Shown: in pieces, positions 25,789-32,734 of the stretch
Numbering within the stretch: the first letter of the stretch is position 1
How the letters are laid out: the number at the start of each line of letters is the position of its first letter
Assembly: GCA_047639615.1 (NCBI GenBank)
Contig: JBLIOL010000009.1
Location: 1-37,807, forward strand
Direction: 5' to 3'
Length of the DNA: 37,807 bases
Origin: CAYWNK01 sp047639615
GTDB taxonomy: Bacteria; Planctomycetota; UBA1135; GCA-002686595
Translations under genes and position numbers: made by a program
Notes under the pieces: generated by a model
What the model was told of the DNA's origin: nothing
The model's input: the letters and a program-made list of their open reading frames with translations, nothing else
The model's database searches: none

Positions 25789-26811
25789 ATGACGACTCTC
25801 ACCAAACTCGTATTCGCCACCGCCGGAACCCTCGCCCTCGCGTCGGCAGCTCATGCTCAGGGCGGCGATCCCATCCTGATCAACGAAATTCGCATCGACC
25901 AAGGTGGAAGCGACAACGACGAATACGCTGAGATTATGGCCGGCCCGGGTACGAACCTCACGGGTCTGACCTACATCGTCATCGGCGACGGCGCCACTGG
26001 CCCCGGTTCCTTCGACAACGTCACGAGCCTCGACGGCTTCATAGTTCCGGCTAGCGGCATCTTCGTCATGGCTGAGGCGACCTTCACCATTGGCGTCGCC
26101 GATGCGACCGTCAACCTGAACTTCGAGAACTCAGACAACGTCACGCACCTCTTGGTGGCGGGCTACGACGGCACAACCACCGACATCGACACCGATGACG
26201 ATGGCGTGCAGGACGTGACCCCGTGGACCGCGGTCATCGACGGCCTAGCTCTGATCGAAGATCCGGTGGGTGGCGACCCCACCTACTGGCCCACTACCCT
26301 CGGCCCGGACGGTTCCTTCGTTCCCGCCCACGCCATTCGTTGCGCTAGCGGCTGGGCTATCGGTGAGTTCAGCATCGTCCTCGACACCCCCGGCGCAGCC
26401 AACCGCTGCGAAGGCATCGAGGGCTGTGCAGCTGTCGCTAACTCCACCGGCGACATCGGCCAGCTGGCTTTCCTGAGCAGCAACGCCTCCGGCGCTTCCA
26501 TCGACTTCCGCGCCTATGACCTGCCGGTCGGCGAGATGGGCTACTTCATCGCAGCCCGCAACTTCGGCGAGATCCCCTTCGCCGGCGGTTCCGACGGCAC
26601 CCTGTGCGCCGTCAGCAACACCGCGCGCTTCGTGATGCAGACCTCCACGGTCGACGTGAACGGCTTCCTGGACGCCACCCTCGACATGAGCATGGTGCCC
26701 AACACTCCGACCGTCTCGACCATTCCTGGCGAGACCTGGTACTTCCAGTGCTGGCATCGCGATGGTCTGAGCAGCAACTTCACCGAGACCCTGGAAATCA
26801 CCTTCCAGTAG
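25789..26811 (+). CDS. Exported lamin-tail-domain protein
   Basis: A 340-residue protein; the ATG at 25789 begins a clear signal peptide (MTTLTKLVFATAGTLALASAAHA). The mature N-terminus 'ILINEIRIDQGGSDNDEYAEI' is the start of a lamin tail domain, an immunoglobulin-like fold common in bacterial secreted proteins. A DTDDDGVQD calcium-type loop lies near 145. The last 60 residues ('GETWYFQCWHRDGLSSNFTETLEITF') form a small module that recurs at the C-termini of exported proteins in some Planctomycetota, possibly a surface attachment signal; that last link is from memory. A single gene between two hairpins. Confidence 0.8.
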   Translation: MTTLTKLVFATAGTLALASAAHAQGGDPILINEIRIDQGGSDNDEYAEIMAGPGTNLTGLTYIVIGDGATGPGSFDNVTSLDGFIVPASGIFVMAEATFTIGVADATVNLNFENSDNVTHLLVAGYDGTTTDIDTDDDGVQDVTPWTAVIDGLALIEDPVGGDPTYWPTTLGPDGSFVPAHAIRCASGWAIGEFSIVLDTPGAANRCEGIEGCAAVANSTGDIGQLAFLSSNASGASIDFRAYDLPVGEMGYFIAARNFGEIPFAGGSDGTLCAVSNTARFVMQTSTVDVNGFLDATLDMSMVPNTPTVSTIPGETWYFQCWHRDGLSSNFTETLEITFQ

Positions 26812-26856
26812 TCAGCTGCCAATAGTCAACCGGCCAACAAGGCCAGTGTGATCAAC

Positions 26857-26885
26857 GATCCTGCCCCTTCGGGGGTAGGATCTTT
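26857..26885 (+). terminator. UUCG-tetraloop hairpin next to a start codon
   Basis: Gatcctgcccc (26857-26867) pairs with ggggtaggatc (26872-26882) around a ttcg tetraloop, with one G-T pair, then ttt. It looks like the terminator of the gene ending at 26811. It ends only 2 nt before the ATG at 26888, so it may also affect translation of that gene. Confidence 0.75.
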
Positions 26886-26887
26886 GC

Positions 26888-27613
26888 ATGTCTACCGAAT
26901 CACGGCCGGGTTCTGATCACAGTCGAAACACCATAGTCTTCGACATCGAGGTAGCGGGCTTCGCCTGGGAGGACGTGGACGAGCCCACCCAGGACTATCT
27001 GCAAGGTCGCGAGCGAGACCCCAAACGCCGTGAAGCAGTGCCCGAGCGCATGGGACTCTATCCGGGCCTAGGCAATGTGATCGCCATCGGCCTGTGGCTG
27101 GTGGAGGAGGAGCGCGGCATGATCCTCCTGGAGGGCGACAGCGCCGAAGAGCAAACCTGGGAGCGCGCGCCCGACTCCAAAATTTTCCGCGGCGACGAGA
27201 GCGCCATCTTGAAGCGCTTCTGGGAGATCGTCTCCCCGCGCCGCTCGCGCCTCGTGACCTACAACGGCCGCGGCTACGACGGCCCCATGCTGATGGTGCG
27301 CTCGGCCCAACTAGGCATCGCACCCAGCCGCAACCTGACGCCCTACCGCTACGACATCGGCGATCACTGCGACCTCCAGGACGTGCTCGGCTTCCAAGGC
27401 GCGGCCAGCGGGCGCTACTCCCTCGACTACTGGTGCCGGCGGTTCGACGTCGAAAGCCCGAAGGTCTCCATCGACGGCAGCCAAGTCGCCGGCGCTTACC
27501 GCGAGGGTCGTATCGACGAGATCGGCGAGTACTGCCTACGCGATGTGCGCGCCACTTCGCAGCTCTTCACCAAGCTCGAGCCGACCATCCTACCCCTGTT
27601 CAAGGGCTATTGA
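26888..27613 (+). CDS. Predicted 3'-5' exonuclease, DEDDy / PolB-like
   Basis: A 241-residue cytoplasmic protein of the RNase H-like exonuclease group related to the exonuclease domain of DNA polymerase B (PF10108 type). Motif Exo I is Asp19-Ile-Glu21 in 'IVFDIEVAGF'. Exo II is 'LVTYNGRGYDGPML' with Asp131. Exo III is Tyr215-xxx-Asp219 in 'EYCLRDVRATSQLF', which makes it DEDDy. All four acidic ligands for the two metal ions are therefore present. It probably trims single-stranded DNA or RNA ends. It is convergent with the cytochrome operon on the other strand, 6 nt from its end. No polymerase domain is attached. Confidence 0.88.
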   Translation: MSTESRPGSDHSRNTIVFDIEVAGFAWEDVDEPTQDYLQGRERDPKRREAVPERMGLYPGLGNVIAIGLWLVEEERGMILLEGDSAEEQTWERAPDSKIFRGDESAILKRFWEIVSPRRSRLVTYNGRGYDGPMLMVRSAQLGIAPSRNLTPYRYDIGDHCDLQDVLGFQGAASGRYSLDYWCRRFDVESPKVSIDGSQVAGAYREGRIDEIGEYCLRDVRATSQLFTKLEPTILPLFKGY

Positions 27614-27619
27614 AGCGAG

Positions 27620-28849
27620 CTAGTCATCTCCATCGGGATGACATGCATAGCAGGCGCTGGTCTGGTAGACGTAGCCGCCTACCCGGTTGTGCTCATCGGC
27701 CATGTCGCCTTGTTGGTGCGCATGGCAGTCGGTGCAGGTGAAGACCGTGAAGTTGCTCGGGGTCGTATGGCAATCGGTGCAGTTGAAGCCGCCGTGGTCA
27801 CCGCCATTGATCGGGAAGTTGTGCGAGAAGTTTGCCCCGGACCATGTGTCGGTCCCGTGGCAGCTTTGGCATTCGAGTGAATAGCCCAGTGCCGTGTGGT
27901 TGGGCCTGGTGGTGTTCTGGTAGTCGCTCAAGTGGCAGTTTACGCAACCGTTCGTGATGCCAGCGTGACTGAAGTTCGCTGGCTCCCAAGCCTGCGTGGT
28001 GTGGCACTGGTCGCAGGCCGTGGGGAAGTTATTGGCCACGTGGTTGGGATCCGTGGTCATCTGGTAGTCATCCATATGGCATCCGGCGCAGTCTCTAGGT
28101 AGCCCGGTAAACTGACCGTCCACATGGCACTCAACACAGTCCGTTCGGCGGTGCGCACCGGTCAGCGGGAAGCTGTTGTGCAAGAAACCAGCTCCATCCC
28201 AGCGCGTCGGAATATGGCACCGGTCACAGGCGTTGACCCAGCCCAGGGGTTTATGGGCGGGGCTTAGGGCCCGGTCCAAGTCTGCCTGGTGGCAAGCCGC
28301 GCACTCCGTAGAAGCACCGGTGAATTGTCCGGCCTCGGCTCCGGGGTGGCAGCGCCAGCAAGCACTCGCCGCATGCGCGCCGACCAGTGGGAAGCGTGTG
28401 CTGTTGTGCTGCGAGATGGTCTCGAATACCTGCCAGTTGTGTTGCTCGTGACAGGACTCGCAGCCCTTGCCGAGGCGGCCTAGATGGATGTCCTCGTGGC
28501 AGCCCGAGCACCCACGTGCGTTGTAGAGCGCCACGGGTCCCCGGTCGTTGTGACAGCGCAAGCACTCGGCCTGGGCATGCGCGCCTTCGAGCACAACGCC
28601 TGTCTCAGCGCCGTGATCGAAGACGAAGTCCGCACGGATTTGGTCCCAGCTGCCTTCCAAGTGGCAGGCGGTGCAGTCCATGGGAAAGCTATCGTGCGGC
28701 ACCACCGGTCCGCGTTGCTCCCACCAACTCTGAGGTGCCACGTCCGAGCGCGGCACATTTACCATGCAGGCCACTGCCAGGTAGGCCAGCGCCGCGATCA
28801 GGCCCGCGCGCCGGCCGGTGTTCTTGTCTCTCTTGTGGGTGCTCTGCAT
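27620..28849 (-). CDS. 15-haem cytochrome c, probable lipoprotein
   Basis: A 409-residue protein. The ATG at 28849 is chosen because it gives a basic leader and hydrophobic segment (AGLIAALAYLAVAC) with a possible lipobox Cys. I count 15 CxxCH motifs, from 'MDCTACHLEG' near residue 60 to 'SACYACHPDG' at the C-terminus. Several belong to a repeated unit, 'F.L.GAH...C..CH', which is shared with the 26-haem protein, so the two are related. Spacing is about 20-30 residues per haem, similar to outer-surface multihaem proteins. It follows the beta-barrel gene by 16 nt. It is probably the cytochrome on the far side of the outer membrane, or the periplasmic plug of the conduit. Its orientation is not decided by sequence. 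Confidence 0.88.
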   Translation of the reverse strand: MQSTHKRDKNTGRRAGLIAALAYLAVACMVNVPRSDVAPQSWWEQRGPVVPHDSFPMDCTACHLEGSWDQIRADFVFDHGAETGVVLEGAHAQAECLRCHNDRGPVALYNARGCSGCHEDIHLGRLGKGCESCHEQHNWQVFETISQHNSTRFPLVGAHAASACWRCHPGAEAGQFTGASTECAACHQADLDRALSPAHKPLGWVNACDRCHIPTRWDGAGFLHNSFPLTGAHRRTDCVECHVDGQFTGLPRDCAGCHMDDYQMTTDPNHVANNFPTACDQCHTTQAWEPANFSHAGITNGCVNCHLSDYQNTTRPNHTALGYSLECQSCHGTDTWSGANFSHNFPINGGDHGGFNCTDCHTTPSNFTVFTCTDCHAHQQGDMADEHNRVGGYVYQTSACYACHPDGDD

Positions 28850-28865
28850 GGCGGGATTGCTTTGG

Positions 28866-30491
28866 TTAGAAAGACCGCGTGAGGGTGAATCCAAGATAGG
28901 TGGAGTCCTGTTCGTCGCCGACACTCTGCTGGGCGTGCAGGGATAGCTGCCAATCGGTGTAGAAGCTCTGGTCCCAGGACGCGCGCAAGGTGCTCGAGCC
29001 GAAGCTATCCGCACCCGCAGGGGTTTGCTCGGAGAGCAGTAGGTCCAAGCGCCAGGTGCCGAGACTGGTGCTGCGCCAGGCGCCGAAGCGCAGGCCATTC
29101 AGGCGCGAGAACTGGGCCTCGCTCCAGGTCACGGCAGCGCTGACTTCGCCCTGGGAGATGAACGTGTCCTGCGAGGCGATGCGCAGCTCGCCGGAGTGTC
29201 CGTCACTGTCCTCATCCTGCCAGCGGTCCACTCGCCCAGACAGTCGCAAACCACCATCGAATCGGTGCCAGCTCGAGAGATAAGTGCGATCCACTTGGCC
29301 GCTGGCCAAGTCTTCCTGCAGCAGGGGCGGTAGTTCATTCCGCAGGAGCACCGGCCAGCGGTAGCGCGAGAGGCCCAAGGAAGCGCCACTCTTGCTCCCG
29401 AAGTAGGAGGCCGAAAGCTGGCCCTGACTCAACTCCATCCCGCTCGACTTGGGTGCATCCCCGCTGTCATAGAGATCGATCCAAACACCGCCGCGTAGGG
29501 TGAGCGGCGCCAGCGGCCGGTAGAGCAGCGTTCCCAGCAACAGGTCGCGGTCGGGACTGCCCTCATGCCAGGTCTTCTGCAGGGCGCTGCCGAGCTCCAG
29601 CGTGCGCTCCGGGCCCGAGGTGTATTTGTAGTAGACCGACACCTGTTGGTCGTCCCCCGTGCGCCGCTCGGGAGTGAAGTCGGGCAGGAAGCCGGCGCTC
29701 GCGCCGAGGTGGCTGCCAGAATCGAGGCGGCGGGTGTACTCGACCCCGTCGAGCAGACCGAGCTCCGGAAATTCATGCTGCAGGAAGCGCCCGTATTCCA
29801 CGCGCACGGGCTCCCTAGCCGTGCCGCCGGTAGCGTAGGAGGCGCGCTCCAAGCCGAGCAGCATTTCATCGGCACCCGGTCCGCCACTGCCGTCCGACCA
29901 ACGGTCGAGGGCACGCAGCTCCAACTGCAGGGCACCGCCCTGCTCAAAGGGATCGATCCAGTCAGCGGACAAGCCCAGGCGCGCCCGCCCGCTGTCGTTG
30001 CCCTGGCGCTGGTTGTCGAAGCTCCAATCGGCATTGGTCCAGACCCGACCATGCAGGTCGTAGGAGCGGCTCGAAGGCGCGCTGGTGGGGGGCTTGCTCA
30101 GGAGCGGTGCCTCGCGGTTCCATAGATCGAGATCCTGGCTCCAAGGCGGGTGAGCAGGACTGTCGGCCTTGGCCTTCAGCCGGCTGCTAGGCACAAGAAT
30201 CTGGCCCTCGATACCCACTTGGATGCCCGCCACGGGTCCGACCAACTCAGCCCAACAAGTTTTTTGGGTCACACTGCGAACGATGGCATCGCGCGCGGTT
30301 CCAGCGACTGGTTGCAAGACAACGTGGTCGCCGGCTGCGACTTGCGCTGCGCGGCCCGCATCCAATTGAATACGCCGCCCATCCAGTGCGAGCAGCCGCA
30401 CATCGATGGGGGTGTTGTCCTTCTGCCGTGCGCCCGATAGGGGAGCGAGCAGCAGCGCGAAGACGCAGGCTATGAGTGTCCAGGCTCTCAC
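28866..30491 (-). CDS. Outer-membrane beta-barrel protein of the cytochrome operon
   Basis: A 541-residue protein. The GTG at 30491 overlaps the stop of the upstream cytochrome gene (GTGA), which fixes the start. A signal peptide (WTLIACVFALLLAPLSGA) is followed by a soluble N-terminal domain of about 100 residues ('IDVRLLALDGRRIQLDAG'). From about residue 143 the pattern alternates polar and hydrophobic residues in roughly twenty short strands joined by Asp/Gly turns, for example 'YDLHGRVWTNADWSF' and 'QLSASYFGSKSGASLGLSRYRW'. It ends in Phe (YLGFTLTRSF), the usual barrel signature. No haem motif. By position between two multihaem genes it is the best candidate for the porin sheath of an outer-membrane electron conduit. 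Confidence 0.82.
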   Translation of the reverse strand: MRAWTLIACVFALLLAPLSGARQKDNTPIDVRLLALDGRRIQLDAGRAAQVAAGDHVVLQPVAGTARDAIVRSVTQKTCWAELVGPVAGIQVGIEGQILVPSSRLKAKADSPAHPPWSQDLDLWNREAPLLSKPPTSAPSSRSYDLHGRVWTNADWSFDNQRQGNDSGRARLGLSADWIDPFEQGGALQLELRALDRWSDGSGGPGADEMLLGLERASYATGGTAREPVRVEYGRFLQHEFPELGLLDGVEYTRRLDSGSHLGASAGFLPDFTPERRTGDDQQVSVYYKYTSGPERTLELGSALQKTWHEGSPDRDLLLGTLLYRPLAPLTLRGGVWIDLYDSGDAPKSSGMELSQGQLSASYFGSKSGASLGLSRYRWPVLLRNELPPLLQEDLASGQVDRTYLSSWHRFDGGLRLSGRVDRWQDEDSDGHSGELRIASQDTFISQGEVSAAVTWSEAQFSRLNGLRFGAWRSTSLGTWRLDLLLSEQTPAGADSFGSSTLRASWDQSFYTDWQLSLHAQQSVGDEQDSTYLGFTLTRSF

Positions 30492-32734
30492 TTGGCGCCT
30501 CCTTGCTGGCGCTCGCCGCCCGGTGTGTGGCAGTCCGCGCACTCGCGTCCCAGGGGACGGTAGCGCACCACTTCGCGGCCATTACTCAGGGTGACAGGCT
30601 TATGACAATCCACACAATCCAGCCCACGGTGGGTCTTGTCCAAAGGGAAGTCGGTCTCCGAGTCGTGATCGAAGTTCCGTAAGCGGAAACTCTCGAGGCT
30701 GTGGCAAGTGGCGCAGTCGTTGGCGCCCGAGCCCAGGAACTGGCCCGCGTGGGGATCCCCATGGCAGTCCGCGCACTCAGAACCTGATGCGCGCTCCGAG
30801 TGGCGCCCGAGGAAATCCGGCACCGTGCGCACTGCGTGGCACTCCGCGCAGTCGAGGCGCTCGTGAGCCCCCTCTAATTCGAATCCAGTCCAAGCCCCGT
30901 GCTCAGTGAAGTCTTCGGCTGCAGCGGCGAAGTCCTGCTGGTCGTGGCAAGCGGCGCAGCCATTGGGCGCGGGGGCCTTGCGGAACGCACCTCCGTGCGG
31001 GTCTGTGTGACAACGAACGCAGCTGAGGTCAGCGCCTGGGTATTGCTCCGAGACCCGGCCCAAGCTGCGCTCCGCGTTCGGTCCGCCGTGGCAACTCGCA
31101 CACTCACTCGCCAGGTGGGCGCCGCGCAATTCGAAGCCGGTCCAGCGATCATGATCGAAGGCAGCACCGGCGCTGCTGAAGCCAGCTGTGCTGTGGCACT
31201 GTGCGCAGTCGGTTACGCCCGTGTCCTGGTCGAAGGCACGTGCGTGCACATCCACGTGGCAGTTGGCGCAGCTGCTCACCGGTGCGCGCAGGCGTGCGGC
31301 CAAGAACCCCAAGCGGCGTTCGCTGGAGGCCGTGTCAGGCACGTGGCAGGCCGCGCAATCCAGCTGCGCGTGCTCGCCATCCAGCAGGTACCCCGTTGCA
31401 GCTCCGTGCGCAAACGTGTGCTGATCCGCCAAGCGGAAGCTCGCCGTGGTGTGGCAGGCGGCGCAGTCGCTGCCAGTTATCTGTGCGGGATAGCCCGCAT
31501 CAAAGCTGCCCGCATGCACGTCCTCGTGGCAACTTGCGCAATCGCCAGCCAGGCCATCGAAGCGCAGCATGCGCCCGTCGAGGTCGGGCTCGTGGCAGGC
31601 CGTGCAGTCTAGGGGCGCATGCGCTCCATCAAGAGCGAAGCCCAGGGCTGCGTGCTCCTGGCCGCCGAAGTGACTGGGCCGGAAGCGCGCCGTGTCATGG
31701 CATTGCGCGCAGCCCTGGTCGGCGAACTCGCCCCCGTGGGGCGTCGTGTGGCAGGCCGCGCAGTCATCGGGCCCTCGCTGGGGGAAGCGCTCTGAGTAGG
31801 GCGCTGTTGCCAGCCCGTGGCAGCCATCGCAGGCCAGGCTTGCGTGGGCCTCCTCGAGCGGAAAGCCGAGCGCCTGATGGTCGCTGACTTCCAGCTTGGC
31901 CCAGGTTCGTTCGAAGCCCTGTGCTTTGATTGGATGGCAGCTCGCGCAATCCGCAGCCTGCAGGAAGCCCGACTGGTGCGGATCAGCGTGACAGTCGCTG
32001 CAATCGCGCGCGGGTTGGCCCGGTGCCTGCATCAGCGCGAGGATGGACGTCTGGCTCCCCGCTGCGTGGCATTCGTCGCAGCGCAGGCCCGAGTGCGCCC
32101 CTTCGAGTGCAAAGCTGCCCTCGTGCTCAAACTCCGCGGCCGTTGGAAAGGCCTCACTCTGCCCATGGCAGGCTGCGCAGTCCGTTGGGAAGCTCGCGTC
32201 GTGCGGGTTCTCGTGGCATGCCTCGCAGTTCTGCTCCAGACCGAGGAAGCGCATCTGGCCCGCTGCCAAGCTCGGCGCCTGCGCGAGCTCGTGACAGGCC
32301 TCACAGTCGAGATCGTCGTGGGCACCGCTCAGGCCAAAGTCCATGCCGGGGTGGGTGAAGCCATCCGGTCCATCCGTGTCCAGAGCGGCGAAACTAGCGG
32401 GCGTAATCAGTGCGAGAGCATCCCCGTGATGCTCGCCGTGGCAGCTCCCGCAGCGCGCCATTTGCTCCGTGGTCGCCATGCCGTGCAAGCCCTGACCCGC
32501 ATCCAATTGCTGCTGGATAGCGGTGTGACAATGCAGGCAACCGGCACGCATGTCCTGCTCGCCTTCACCATGGCACCGCACGCAGCCTGCCAGGGAATTC
32601 AAGTCCTTCAGCGCCCCATGGGAGCTGTGCAAGGGACCAGGCGTTGCGCGCTCCACGTCGGCTACAACAATCAGCACGACCACAGCTAGCGAGGCCATAG
32701 CTAGGCCCGTGCGCAGGCTCAGAAAACCGTTCAC
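30488..32734 (-). CDS. 26-haem cytochrome c
   Basis: A 748-residue protein starting at GTG, which shares one base with the stop of the gene before it. A single N-terminal hydrophobic segment (about 7-27) is an uncleaved anchor or signal peptide. I count 26 CxxCH motifs, roughly one per 28 residues. At least eight copies of a unit 'F.L.GAH..LDC.ACH' are visible, for example LEGAHSGLRCDECH, LDGAHAPLDCTACH and LEGAHERLDCAECH, so the protein grew by internal duplication. Many extra His residues can serve as second axial ligands. It probably forms a long periplasmic electron wire that links the inner-membrane oxidoreductase upstream to the barrel downstream. Confidence 0.92.
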   Translation of the reverse strand: MNGFLSLRTGLAMASLAVVVLIVVADVERATPGPLHSSHGALKDLNSLAGCVRCHGEGEQDMRAGCLHCHTAIQQQLDAGQGLHGMATTEQMARCGSCHGEHHGDALALITPASFAALDTDGPDGFTHPGMDFGLSGAHDDLDCEACHELAQAPSLAAGQMRFLGLEQNCEACHENPHDASFPTDCAACHGQSEAFPTAAEFEHEGSFALEGAHSGLRCDECHAAGSQTSILALMQAPGQPARDCSDCHADPHQSGFLQAADCASCHPIKAQGFERTWAKLEVSDHQALGFPLEEAHASLACDGCHGLATAPYSERFPQRGPDDCAACHTTPHGGEFADQGCAQCHDTARFRPSHFGGQEHAALGFALDGAHAPLDCTACHEPDLDGRMLRFDGLAGDCASCHEDVHAGSFDAGYPAQITGSDCAACHTTASFRLADQHTFAHGAATGYLLDGEHAQLDCAACHVPDTASSERRLGFLAARLRAPVSSCANCHVDVHARAFDQDTGVTDCAQCHSTAGFSSAGAAFDHDRWTGFELRGAHLASECASCHGGPNAERSLGRVSEQYPGADLSCVRCHTDPHGGAFRKAPAPNGCAACHDQQDFAAAAEDFTEHGAWTGFELEGAHERLDCAECHAVRTVPDFLGRHSERASGSECADCHGDPHAGQFLGSGANDCATCHSLESFRLRNFDHDSETDFPLDKTHRGLDCVDCHKPVTLSNGREVVRYRPLGRECADCHTPGGERQQGGAK

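Noticed and set aside
28850..29098. An N-terminal extension of the 15-haem cytochrome
   Set aside because: It overlaps the beta-barrel coding sequence and would bury the signal peptide; the start at 28849 is better.
31817..32689. A 290-residue open frame on the plus strand
   Set aside because: It is antisense to the 26-haem cytochrome gene; its Ala/Val/Arg composition is what the complement of the CxxCH repeats gives.
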